Positions 1 through 38,450 are shown, counted from the first letter of the stretch. The stretch: DNA of 64,000 nt from Acanthochromis polyacanthus (GCF_021347895.1 NC_067131.1:6724653-6788652); one strand, 5' to 3'. A program made the numbers and translations. The notes: generated by a model not told the origin, from the sequence alone.

Positions 1-720
1 GTAAGCATTTTAATAAAATAATATCATTTTAGGGTAGGTTTAATCGAGAAAGAATTCAGTTATCATTGTCTTTCTTTTACTTTATTGTTTATCATACATC
101 TGTAACCTTGTATGTTTTTCTTTTATGTTTGGGACAACGGGTGGAAATTAGCACTTGTGCTAAATCTGGCTTATTTACTGCAACCTTGTGTAAACTTATG
201 AAGATTTCATTAATATGCACTGTCCTGTCTAAATAAATTTAAAAAATGAAATGAATGGATCCGCATGCACCTGCTAAGAATCTAATATTAGGGGCATTTC
301 TGAAGGTTTTTTTTAACAACTAAACTGAAAATGTCATCAATAACCGCCATTAAATAGATTTATGAATGTAAAGAATCATAAAGATGACCTCAGGTTGCCT
401 AAAAATAGCCTCTCCTGCATCCCTCTGCTGTTAAATTTATTTATTTATGCTTTTTTTTAAAGTGAAGTGACCCTTAAATGTGTGGAGCCATTGGAGCACT
501 TGGCTGTTTGGTGCAGTTGTAGCTCCCTCTAGTGGTGGACAGCTGGTATTACAGAAGAACAGCAGTTCCGGCTTTTGGCTGAAGGGGGAGCTGCTGAGCA
601 ACACACCTGAGAGGATGAGGAAGGTGGAATAAAATCTGTGGGATCTACTTAGGTGTTTAAAAAACATAATTTGAAGAAAATAAAAATATTTAGCTTTGCT
701 GTGATTACTTCTGTACAACT

Positions 721-760
721 GTAAGATAAGATATAAGATAAGATAAGATAAGATAAGATA
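721..760 (+). repeat. (AGATA)n microsatellite
   Basis: About seven AGATA/AGATATA units ending at the left tip of the TA-flanked element. They resemble the simple-repeat tails seen at the ends of fish retroposons. Confidence 0.75.
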
Positions 761-1645
761 CACTGTAAAAAGCTTACCATTAAATGTACTTACTGGCAGC
801 AATTGGCAAGCAGGTTGCTGTAGAATGTTTTACAGTAAGCTTACTGTAAACTTAATCACAGTACCTATGTTGCCATTTACAGTCAGATAATTCTGACTAT
901 AAATGTTGCTACAGTAAAAATGATCCTACTGTAAATGTTGCTACAGTAAAAAAGATCCTACTGTAAATGTTGCTACAGTAAAAAAGATCTTACTGTAAAT
1001 GGTGCTACAATAAAAAAGATCCTACTGTAAATGTTGCTACAGTAAAAATGATTCTACTGTAAATGTTGCTACAGTAAAAATGATCCTACTGTAAATGGTG
1101 CTACAATAAAAAAGATCCTACTGTAAATGTTGTTACAGTAAAAAAGATCTTACTGTAAATGGTGCTACAATAAAAAAGATCCTACTGTAAATGTTGCTAC
1201 AGTAAATATGATCCTACTGTAAATGCAATCACAGTAATAGGGTACTGTATTTTTTTTGTCACAGTAAAAATGATCCTATTGTAAATGTTGCTACAGTAAA
1301 AATGATCCTACTGTAAATGTTGCTACAGTAAAAATGATTCTACTGTAAATGGTGCTACAGTAAAAATGATTCTACTGTAAATGCAATCACAGTAATAGGG
1401 TACTCTATTTTTTTTTACAGATGGCGCCGGCTCCTCCTCCTCCTTGAATAATGCAAAATGCTCAGAATTACCGTAAAGTGATTAACAGTAACAAAAAAAA
1501 TTCTACTGTAAATTTAGCCTCTCGGTAAATTTTACCCATGATGCATTGCAGATCGACAGCAACTTACTGTAAACAGGTTCTACAGTAGCTATTTGGTCAT
1601 TTTACAGTAATATTACTGTAAAAACTACAGAAACTTGTTACAGCG
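761..1645. mobile_element. TA-flanked CACTGTAAAA element with internal 32-bp repeats
   Basis: The left end is CACTGTAAAAAG and the right end, reverse-complemented, is CGCTGTAACAAG, both preceded by TA. This suggests a non-autonomous DNA transposon with a TA target duplication. The interior (about 900-1390) consists mostly of 32-bp repeats of the type TACTGTAAATGTTGCTACAG. It interrupts a run of AGATA repeats that continues on the right as TAAGATAAGACACAACTTTA. No coding frame. Superfamily not determined. Confidence 0.6.
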
Positions 1646-1692
1646 TAAGATAAGACACAACTTTATTAATCCCAAGGGAAATTCTCCGTTAT
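1646..1692 (+). repeat. Retroposon tail fragment (TTTATTAATCCC type)
   Basis: TAAGATAAG followed by CAACTTTATTAATCCCAAGG and GAAATTCTC. Related TTTATTGATCCC...GGGAAATTCA fragments recur at about 9902, 10264, 10978, 12988 and (inverted) 52880. This pattern is common at the 3' ends of fish LINE/SINE elements. Confidence 0.5.
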
Positions 1693-3190
1693 TTATTTCT
1701 GTAGTTTTCATCGTCAAACAGGATATATGTCAAATGTGATATATTTTAAATTAAGGATTTTAATTGATAATGAAATAACTTAAGTTTTAATGGAATTACA
1801 TGTTAGCATTTATTGTTTTATATGATTATGCAGCATATATTTGCCAATAAAAATCATCAAGAATACATATATCTAAAGTAAAAACACACAAAAGATGTCT
1901 GACTCTAAAATTATTAAGGCAATCGTTAAATGTTTTCACGCAAAGTTACGCAAATACTCAGTTGACATCATTTATGCTGTTTTCCTTGTTCATTAAACTT
2001 TACTTATGAAATCAGGAAATAATAATTATAATACAAATAGTCAAGCTTATTTCATGCTACTTTTTAATAGCAACCTTCAGCTCAAAGTGCTGCACAAATT
2101 TTAAAAAGTAATTGTTAAATCATTTAATAAATACATTTAAAAGAAGAACTGATATGAAATAAACTCCTAATACAGTTATTATTATTATTACAGTTATACA
2201 GTTATTTAAAACACCAATATAAAAGAAAAATGCAACGAATCATAAGAACAAGCTAAATCATGCCTAATGATTTTCAACTTTGTGTTTTCTATGCCTTGTT
2301 TTGATGTATATTATGTATTAAGTCACAATGAATTGCATTGTTGTTTGAAAGTGCTCTGTAGCGTTACCTTACCTTTATGGTGGTGCAGTGTTTGTGTTAT
2401 TGGGAAAACAAGTGCAGTTTAGTTTTGCATCGAGTCCTCTCCAGACTGTTAATTGAATGTCATGGAAATCGTTAGAAAGCTCATCATTCTGAAACTTATT
2501 GGACAGTCATAATGAAATATCTACGTTTCTCCTTTAAAATGACATCTTCAAGTTCCATCATTTCTTAATTAAGCATTTATTGGTTCCTTTATGTTGTTTT
2601 GAAAAATGTGTTTTAAATTTTAAAAGTTTATTGATGGATCATTATTGTGTTCTTCATAACGTTCCAATTTTATTCTCCATGAAAACATAAATTGTGTTAA
2701 GAGTAGCATCCATATTAGCGCTTACAGTCTCATTAAACATACTGCTGGCATCAGTTTGTTTTCAGTAATTTCAAGTCAACATTATCTATGCTTCATTTAT
2801 ATGCATCAACATTTCAACAACAGCAAATCTAATCAATCTTAATCGGCTTGCAATTGAAACATAAAAACCAATGTCATCCTAAAGTTTATTATAGAGATTT
2901 ATCACAGTCAAGCACATCTTGGAGCTCTAACAAACAAAATAAACCTCCTTCCTTCTCTTCATGTTCTGAATATATTTTATTATTACAACTGTTGTTTAAA
3001 TCATGTCTTTTTCTTTTTTATGTATAGCATTTTGAGCTGCAGTATGTCTAAAGGTACTGAAAAAATAAAATTGCTTGGAATTATAAATATGATTTATTAA
3101 CAGAACATGACATGATTCATTTTTATAAAAGAATTAAATGGAAAGGCAGAGTTTGGTCATTTCACAACATTCATTTTGCTGTCTTCTCCT
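1693..3190. other. AT-rich DNA with no gene seen
   Basis: No recognisable exon, RNA gene or intact mobile element. Strongly AT-rich, with short ATT runs near 2178. Confidence 0.6.
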
Positions 3191-3204
3191 GCCTGCTGCT
3201 GAGA

Positions 3205-3990
3205 AGCATCCCCACATCACGATGCCGCCACCACCATGCTTCACGTCATGATGCTGTCACCACTATGCTTTACGTCATGATGCTGTCACCACCATGCTTC
3301 ACATCACGATGCCGCCACCACCATGCTTCACGTCATGATGCTGTCACCACCATGCTTCACGTCACGATGCTGCCACCACCATGCTTCACGTCATGATGCT
3401 GTCACCACCATGCTTCACGTCATGATGCTGTCACCACCATGCTTCACATCACGATGCTGTCACCACCATGCTTCACGTCATGATGCTGTCACCACCATGC
3501 TTCACATCACGATGCCGCCACCACCATGCTTCACGTCATGATGCTGTCACCACCATGCTTCACGTCATGATGCTGTCACCACCATGCTTCACATCATGAT
3601 GCTGCCACCACCATGCTTCACGTCATGATGCTGTCACCACCATGCTTCACGTCATGATGCTGTCACCACCATGCTTCACGTCATGATGCTGCCACCACCA
3701 TGCTTCACGTCATGATGCTGTCACCACCATGCTTCACATCATGATGCTGCCACCACCATGCTTCACGTCATGATGCTGTCACCACCATGCTTCACGTCAT
3801 GATGCTGTCACCACCATGCTTCACATCATGATGCTGCCACCACCATGCTTCACGTCATGATGCTGTCACCACCATGCTTCACGTCACGATGCTGCCACCA
3901 CCATGCTTTAATCATGATGCTGCCACCACCATGCTTTAATCATGATGCTGCCACCACCATGCTTTACGTCATGATGATGCCTCCACCATG
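3205..3990 (+). repeat. 29-bp minisatellite, first block (about 26 copies)
   Basis: Tandem units of the form ATGATGCTGTCACCACCATG followed by CTTCACGTC. Variants swap GTC/GCC/ATC and CACGATG/CATGATG. As 29 is not a multiple of 3, all three frames stay open for long stretches and produce artefactual His/Ser/Arg-rich peptides. These are not genes. Confidence 0.95.
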
Positions 3991-4161
3991 CTTTAATTTA
4001 TGAACATCCATAAAACAGGTATTCATGAGATTGGGTGGTCAAACAAGTGTTGTGCTAAGAAACTGTGCATTAGAATCGATAGTAGTCCAGTTCTGCAAGA
4101 CAATCTGATCAAAAACACACATCTGTCATCTTCAAAAGCGGTCAATACTGATGCAGTCATT
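3961..4161 (+). repeat. 201-bp spacer, first copy of an 803-bp duplicated block
   Basis: Non-repetitive spacer that begins at the degenerate last unit of the first minisatellite block. It recurs almost base for base at 4764-4964, exactly 803 bp downstream, so spacer and adjoining minisatellite were duplicated together. Confidence 0.9.
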
Positions 4162-4790
4162 CACATCACGATGCTGCCACCACCATGCTTCACGTCATGA
4201 TGCTGCCACCACCATGCTTCACATCATGATGCTGCCACCACCATGCTTCACATCACGATGCTGCCACCACCATGCTTCACGTCATGATGCTGTCACCACC
4301 ATGCTTTACATCACGATGCTGCCACCACCATGCTTCACGTCATGATGCTGTCACCACCATGCTTCACGTCATGATGCTGCCACCACCATGCTTCACATCA
4401 CGATGCTGCCACCACCATGCTTCACGTCATGATGCTGCCACCACCATGCTTTAATCATGATGCTGCCACCACCATACTTCACATCACGACGCTGCCACCA
4501 CCATGCTTCACATCACGATGCTGCCACCACCATGCTTCACGTCATGATGCTGCCACCACCATGCTTTAATCATGATGCTGCCACCACCATACTTCACATC
4601 ACGATGCTGCCACCACCATGCTTCACGTCATGATGGTGTCACCACCATGCTTCACGTCATGATGCTGCCACCACCATGCTTCACATCACGATGCTGCCAC
4701 CACCATGCTTCATGTCATGATGCTGCCACCACCATGCTTTAATCATGATGCTGCCACCACCATGCTTTACGTCATGATGATGCCTCCACC
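4162..4790 (+). repeat. 29-bp minisatellite, second block (about 22 copies)
   Basis: Same unit as the first block, with more GCC variants and three units shortened to CTTTAATCATG. It ends in the same degenerate unit and spacer as the first block. Confidence 0.94.
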
Positions 4791-4964
4791 ATGCTTTAAT
4801 TTATGAACATCCATAAAACAGGTATTCATGAGATTGGGTGGTCAAACAAGTGTTGTGCTAAGAAACTGTGCATTAGAATCGATAGTAGTCCAGTTCTGCA
4901 AGACAATCTGATCAAAAACACACATCTGTCATCTTCAAAAGCGGTCAATACTGATGCAGTCATT
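4764..4964 (+). repeat. 201-bp spacer, second copy of the 803-bp block
   Basis: Near-identical to 3961-4161. After 4964 the sequence moves into unique AT-rich DNA, whereas the first copy runs back into the minisatellite. Confidence 0.9.
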
Positions 4965-5335
4965 TATTTTACATTTAATATTTTAATTAAATAACATTAA
5001 TTGATAGAAATCAGTTTTCATTTTGATATGAAAGAGTTTTTTTAAAGTAACATCTTGTCGGAAAAGGCAAATTCCGCACTCACCCCAAGTGGATGGATGA
5101 AGGTTAATGACATGGTAGTTTTTCATTTATTAACAGCAGCTTTTTTTCGGCTCTAATCAATCAAACACAGAAGTAACAAGAAGCTAGAGAATGTATTCTC
5201 ATTCTTAGAATCCTGTGTCTGGACATGTAACCAGTTTAGTGGTGACAGACGTCGCTGGTGCGCAGGACAGGAAATTCCCTCTCATTGGGGTTTACCTGCT
5301 GCCTCCAGGTGACGCTGAGCTAAGACTAAAAACTC

Positions 5336-5429
5336 TGCTCCAGGTGAGGCTCGAACTCACAACCTCGGCATTGCTTTGCTGAATACTGTCTTATAAGTAC
5401 CGCGCGCTAACCGATTGCGCCACTGGAGC
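5336..5429 (-). tRNA. tRNA-Ile(UAU) with intron
   Basis: The minus strand reads GCTCCAGTGGCGCAATCGG at the 5' end, GGTTGTGAGTTCGAGCCTCA in the T-arm, and CTGGAGC plus discriminator A at the 3' end. The acceptor stem 5423-5429/5337-5343 pairs fully. Anticodon TAT lies at 5393-5395. The gene is 94 nt, about 20 longer than a mature tRNA, so it contains an intron of about 20 nt just after the anticodon. That is the known arrangement of vertebrate tRNA-Ile(UAU). Box A and box B motifs are intact, so it looks functional. Confidence 0.95.
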
Positions 5430-5838
5430 TTCGGCAGTAAACGGTCGGGAAGTCGGTTTAAGAAAGCCACGAGCACCGGCGATGACCGAAAACGTTTGAT
5501 TTTGGTAATTTTTTGGTTTGTAGCCCGTGTAGCTGCAGAAACGATGCCGACCGGATGAGAAGTTTACGGGACGCCGGTGGTCTCACAGCGTTCAGCCGAG
5601 AACAGCTTCCACTGAGCCGACTCACGTGCTGCGTTCACGTACCTCTCATAAAGCTCGAACAAACCAAGAACACTGAGAAATATGGTGTTTTTGATTAAGA
5701 AAGGCAAAAGGAAAGGAAATAAAACACAAAACAACGAGGATTTGTATAATTTAAAAATAAAACCATTCGCGTAGAAAGGAAATCAACATAAAGTGAAAAC
5801 GTGAGTTAAATATATAATGAATATTATTGTAGGGTCAT

Positions 5839-6314
5839 ACCCAGATAGCAAACTATGGGTGAATCAATGTTGAATCTATGTTGAGACCTAACGTAGAAAT
5901 TATACAGAAAGCGCAAGGTTGATAAAATGTTGAGTCAACATTTGCTTTTCAACCATAAATCACACTTTACCCAGATAACAAAAGATGTTAAATCAATGTT
6001 GAATTAGGGTTAAGAAGGTTGAATTTTGGTTACGGTTGAAGATTGATGGTTGGATCAATGTTGATTCAACAACATTTTGTCGACATTGAAGTTTGTGTTT
6101 AAAAGATGCCATTGAATCTACGTTGTATTTTGGTTTAGTTAAAATGTTTGACAGGTCAATGTTTAATTAATGTTGAATCTATGTTTGCAAACATGTAATC
6201 TATGTAAGCAAACGTTGACTCAACATTTTATCAACCTTGCGCTTTCTATATAATTTCTACGTTAGGTCTCAACATAGATTCAACATTGATTCACCCATAG
6301 TTTGCTATCTGGGT
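5839..6314. mobile_element. 476-bp inverted-repeat element (MITE or foldback) with about 105-bp ends
   Basis: The left arm (5839-5946) begins ACCCAGATAGCAAACTATGG and the right arm (6209-6314) is its near-perfect reverse complement, with only a few differences. Inside are degenerate repeats of AATCAATGTTGAAT motifs and a partial second copy of the tip (ACCCAGATAACAAA) near 5969. No coding capacity and no obvious target duplication. The superfamily cannot be set from the ends alone. Confidence 0.8.
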
Positions 6315-6416
6315 AACCTTAATAGTATCTTAGATAAATGTGAATGTTGAAGTATTATATTGTCTTAACCTTAATGTTTAATTTATACAAGTAAATTTGC
6401 ATGTAGGGTCTTAAGC

Positions 6417-6728
6417 TTAATATTTAAAATAGTCAGGTAAGAATGTCTGTTCAACTTTCTGTTGCAGTTCCAAAATTGCTCTCTTTCGCTCATCTTCACT
6501 TGTGTACTTTTCAGTGAATGCTGAGTGCTTATTTTGAAAATGTCTGTCAAGGTTACATTTTGTCTTATTCGATAATTTCTCACCACATATTAAACACACA
6601 GGTAATCTAGCATCATTGGCAGTTAGGGCAAATGCATCTGTCTGAGCTTTACAGGCACCGATCAGCGGGCTACGCAGACAACCGCTGATGCTAGCAGTAA
6701 ACCCGCATATGTGGCACCTAACCCACAA
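6417..6728 (-). pseudogene. C2H2 zinc-finger fragment, probably of transposon origin
   Basis: A 103-aa frame with CLICGEKLSNKTKCNLDRHF and then QNKHSAFTEKYTSEDERKRA. C-x2-C-x14-H-x4-H is present. This finger followed by a Tyr/Lys-rich stretch is typical of hAT-derived and GTF2IRD2/EPM2AIP1-like domesticated proteins (recalled from the family, not searched). It stops about 30 residues after the finger, so it is only an N-terminal piece. It overlaps the next ORF by 67 nt in another frame. Confidence 0.45.
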
Positions 6729-7114
6729 GCTACTTTTAGCAGGCCTTTACCATAGCGACGCCAAAAAACCAGGCTGAACAGCAGCAGCTTGAGTGTTTCC
6801 AAGAAAAATCCATGGACGAGTCCGTGACCTTTGCCTCTCTTGTGCATCCAGCTGAGCTCCGTGGTCGCGGCTGTTTTATCCAGTTGACTTTCAAGCAGCT
6901 CATCAAGCATCTTTATGTTGTGTAAAGTTGTATTTTTGCTTTCATTTACTTTGAGCTTAAGATTTTCTACATATATCTGTAGACGTCGAATGCCCTGTTC
7001 AGTCATCTCTGAACGTTGTGTGTCCTTTTGAATAGTGATTTGGTGAACTTGCTGCCGAAGATTTTTTATATCCATCTTTAAACTTTGTTTGTCCTGTTGA
7101 ACAGTGGTTTGCAT
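6662..7114 (-). CDS. Uncharacterised ORF, coiled coil plus hydrophobic C-terminus (150 aa)
   Basis: Not recognised. Residues 1-80 are Gln/Lys/Glu/Leu-rich with heptad-like spacing (NLRQQVHQ, LQIYVENLKLKV, LDELLESQL), suggesting a coiled coil. About 105-148 are hydrophobic (FFLETLKLLLFSLVFW, then GLGATYAGLLLASAVVC), enough for one or two membrane segments. Upstream, 7236-7260 on the minus strand reads CGCCGCATGTCTTTGAG before GTGAGAGC, which could be a first exon and donor. It may be a small real gene, a relic linked to the adjacent zinc-finger fragment, or chance. Confidence 0.3.
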   Translation of the reverse strand: MQTTVQQDKQSLKMDIKNLRQQVHQITIQKDTQRSEMTEQGIRRLQIYVENLKLKVNESKNTTLHNIKMLDELLESQLDKTAATTELSWMHKRGKGHGLVHGFFLETLKLLLFSLVFWRRYGKGLLKVACGLGATYAGLLLASAVVCVAR

Positions 7115-7389
7115 GTCTTTTTATTTTTCTCGGCATATTCATAATTCAACACATGACATACAGGAAACACTAACATAAACATTCTGAATGAAGAGAAAAA
7201 ATCATGTGACCCCATCGGTCAGTGGAGGCTCTCACCTCAAAGACATGCGGCGGCGATACCAGTTTCAAAACTTAGAATAAACACAACCTGAAGGCTGCAG
7301 GAGGGGGCAACTTTTTGAGGCCTGGGGCAACATTGTCATGCAGCAAAAAGGAGGGGGAAGAGAGAGGAACATGTGATTGTTAGCTTTAA

Positions 7390-7927
7390 CCCTCCTGTTG
7401 TCTTCATTTAAGGGCGCCAAAAAATATTGTTTCCTAGTCTGAAAAGAATCCAAAAACTCCGCAAAATAATCCCCAAATTTCTGAAAACTTGCAAAATCTT
7501 CAGGAAGAAAATTCCAATAATTCCTTAAAAGTTTCCCTTAAAAGTTTAATTTGAAAAAATCCCCCAAATTTGGCAAGAAAATTCTTATAAATATTTTTAA
7601 AAACTGAGTAAAAATCTTCAAAAAAAATTTAAAAATCTCTACAGTGATTACATACACATCAGTAAAACTTCTAATAGTTTCTTTAAGAACATTCACAATA
7701 AATCAACCAAAATCCGGCAAATTTTGCTGGATTTTGGTTGATTTTTTGTGAATGTTCTTGAAGAAACATTTTTAAAATTTCTTTTTTTTTCCACCAAAAA
7801 ATGTTCAAACATTTCCCAAAAATGTTGAAATTGTGGACATCAGAAGTTTCACTGTGAAAATAAATTTTCTTTCCACATTTTCAAACTTTGAAACGGGTCA
7901 ATTTTGACCCACAGGACGACACGAGGG
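7390..7927 (+). mobile_element. piggyBac-like MITE, copy A
   Basis: Flanked by TTAA at 7386-7389 and 7928-7931. Ends are CCCTCCTGTTGTC and, inverted, CCCTCGTGTCGTCC. The centre is a long palindrome built on AACATTCACA...AATCAACCAAAATCC and its complement. The TTAA duplication and CCC tips indicate the piggyBac superfamily. Non-coding. Same orientation as copy C, opposite to B and D. Confidence 0.85.
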
Positions 7928-7931
7928 TTAA

Positions 7932-8688
7932 AGAACAGAAAAACAGATGTTGTTGGAGAGTTGCAGACAGCAGCTGACAAAGTTGCACTGATTTCTGCCT
8001 CAAAAAGTAGCCAGCATGTGACAGCCTTGAGGGAAATATGACAGATCCATGCCCTTTTTCTGCTGCAAAGGAGGTGCTTTAGTACCCAAGTCAGGGCTAG
8101 ATTAGGTAGGTACAGTCGGCCATAGAAATAGGATGAGTAGAATTTACACTGCTGTAATGAGATATACAATATATTATACACTGGTTCATGTGGGAGGATT
8201 ATGTTGTTCGATGTAAAGCTGGCTCTTCTACTTCTTGTTATATTTTCAAAAAAAAACCCTGCAGATTCATCATGAATAACTGACAGCGTTTCTTTTGGGG
8301 GGTTGTTAAATAACGTCTCCGGGTCATCATTCTTCAACACCGGCACCAGCTCGTTTTTACTTCAAGATGAGCCTGAAAAAAAGGAACTCTAAAGCAGCCG
8401 TTTCAGACTCAGTATAGTGCATTTGTTCTTTTTTTATGTCAACGGCAGACATTCGTCTCTTCTCCCATGTCACAATAACCCCCCACAAAAAATGCATTTT
8501 TTTCCCACCCCTTTCCCGTCTTTTGCCCAGCCCCATGCCCCCTCCCAAAATATACAAACTGATAAAACTTCACAACAATTCACCATCAACACAAAAAGGT
8601 CACACAAAGTTCCGTCGTTATGTCCATCCATTAAAACTAAGAACAGCAACATCTCCCTTCGTTCACGTTTGTGTTGTTGGCGGAGTCT

Positions 8689-8733
<45 letters not shown>

Positions 8734-8973
8734 ACATGCACCCAAATACAGTATATACACGTACAAACACTTTCCCAGGTGGGGGTTTAATGACAGGCAG
8801 CACTTGCAGTCGATTCATGTTTCTATTGCATCACATCCTTCTGTTGCCAGACAGCTTGTTTAATTGTTGCTAAGGGGGGTTAGAATAATGGTATTTACGG
8901 GTTGAAAGCAAAGGGAAGGGTCTGGAGAGCGAACAGGAGGTGGAGGTGGAGGTGTGGAGGTCACAGAGTCCGA
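7932..8973 (-). other. mta3: Region downstream of the MTA3 stop (probable 3' UTR and flank)
   Basis: Contains a CA microsatellite at 8690-8729 and minus-strand ATTAAA motifs at 8859-8864 and 8786-8791 that could direct polyadenylation. A 165-codon minus frame at 7849-8346 runs into the MITE and resembles nothing known to me; I regard it as chance. Confidence 0.5.
8690..8729 (+). repeat. (CA)n microsatellite, about 20 units
   Basis: Uninterrupted CA dinucleotide run about 250 bp downstream of the MTA3 stop codon. Confidence 0.97.
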
Positions 8974-36900
<27,927 letters not shown>

Positions 36901-37225
36901 TTCTGCCCTCCCAGAGTGTAAACCATAAACTAAGAGTAAAATAGAATAAATTACTAAAAATAATAAAACTCGGGCTCTTAAAAGCTGAAAGGTGCGATAA
37001 ACTGTGGTCGTCGAGACTCCGGATGTGTACCCTATCGGGAGAATTTTACCAATTCAGCCCCCCCTCCTCCTGCGCTTCACAGTACCCTTTACAATACAGT
37101 GAACTCACGGCAGCCAAAAGAAGTCGGATCAACCCGAAAAACCACTGTGACGCTGCGAGGGGGCCGCGCACGCGCAAACACAGGCACGGACACACACGCA
37201 ACACACACACACACACGCACACACG

Positions 37226-37549
37226 CACACACGTGTGTGTGTCTTGCTATCATTATGGGGACATACCATTGACTCCCATTCATATCTAACCCCTAACCCT
37301 TACCCTAGCCCTAACCTTATTAACCAAACCCTAACCCTAACCAAAACAATGGCTAACCCTAAAGAAACGTTTTTGCACTTTTACTTTTTTCAGTAACAAC
37401 AACATGGCCAAGAAAACACTGTTTAAACTTGTGGGGACCGAAATGAGGTCCCCACAAGTTACATAGTTTTCGGTTTTCCTACAGTTGTGGGGACATTTGG
37501 TCCCCACAATGTAGCAAAAACATGGGCACACACACACACACACACACAC
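37226..37549. repeat. CA-flanked repeat with two GTGGGGAC palindromes and CCCTAA runs
   Basis: Begins CTTGCTATCATTATGGGGAC, continues with telomere-like CCCTAACCCTTACCCTAGCC, and contains perfect or near-perfect inverted repeats at 37427-37460 and 37485-37509. CA runs bound it on both sides (about 37189-37240 and 37528-37550). Similar sequences are, from memory, widely dispersed in fish genomes. It lies 330 bp upstream of the MTA3 start codon. Confidence 0.7.
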
Positions 37550-37739
37550 ACCAGCCTACAACTGTAATACCTGTTCTGCAGGTAAGCGTATAAAAGTTTT
37601 ACGGTTTCTTCAATATAACATCACTGCTTAATAATACAGGAAGAGAAGTCCAGACTCAACAAATGCACCAAGAGTTAATATTGCAACCGTTTTTGTTTCA
37701 GTTTTTTTGCATGTGGTTCTGCACATAATCTGTTTCCAT

Positions 37740-38450
37740 ATGTTTAAAAAAAACAAACTGTTGTGCAAATTGTGCAAGAAAAGGTGCATTTTTTGCATTA
37801 AACCCTATACTCTACATATGCATAAAGCATTCCTGCAACAAAATTGTTGTACAGATTGTGCAAAAAGTCCTGTTTTAAAATTTTTGCAATAAATCATATA
37901 CTCTAAATATGTGTAAGGGACAAACTGTTGTGCAAATTCTGCAAAAAAAGTGCATTTTTTTGCATCAAACCCTATACTTTACATATGCATAAGGGATTCC
38001 TGCAACAAAAATGGTTGTGAATAGAATAGAATAGATGTGCTTTATTGTCATTATACAGTGTACAACGAAATTGGAAAGGTTCTCCTTTTCAGTGCAATGA
38101 AATCTTAAGAAATGGTGCAAAACCGTCTATTTATAAATATACATATAAATAATGGTGTGAATATAAATAGCAAGTGAATGAGGTAGTGGTGTATATTGCA
38201 CATTTCACATTATTGAGCAAAAAATGTGCTTTTTCAGCTTTTCCAATTTTTTGCAATAAACCATATATTTTGTATATGCATAAGGGACAAATTGTTGTGC
38301 AAATTCTGCAAAAAAGTGCATTTCTTGCATTAAACCTTATTCTCTACATATGCATATAGGATTACTGCAACAAAATTGTTGTGCAGATTGTGCAAAAAGT
38401 ACTTCTTTTTAAATTTTTGCCATAAAACCATATACTCTACATATGTATAT
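37740..38450 (+). repeat. About 165-bp tandem repeat, at least three units
   Basis: CAAACTGTTGTGCAAATT occurs at about 37756 and 37921 (165 bp apart) and CAAATTGTTGTGCAAATT at about 38287. Units share TGCATT...AAACC.TATACTCTACATA and ATTCCTGCAACAAAATTGTT. The larger second gap is explained by the inserted fragment at about 38018-38200. Confidence 0.8.
38018..38200 (+). mobile_element. Retroposon fragment inserted in the 165-bp repeat
   Basis: Starts GAATAGAATAGAATAG, then TGCTTTATTGTCATTATACA and GTGTACAACGAAATTGG. This is a familiar 3'-region pattern of fish LINE/SINE elements. It breaks the repeat unit after CAACAAAAATGGTTGT. Confidence 0.6.

Noticed and set aside
758..1640. Regular 32-bp repeats suggesting a CRISPR array
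   Set aside because: The repeats adjoin with no unique spacers, and the genome is a vertebrate.
3112..4454. Several open frames rich in HHHASRHDAVTTML-like peptides
   Set aside because: They are the 29-bp minisatellite read in different frames; all frames stay open because of the repeat composition.
7849..8346. A 165-aa minus-strand frame downstream of MTA3
   Set aside because: Its last part is translated MITE sequence and the rest resembles no known protein; no splice or promoter support.
37260..37350. Telomere-like CCCTAA repeats suggesting an interstitial telomere
   Set aside because: Short, irregular and part of a dispersed CA-flanked repeat rather than a telomeric array.
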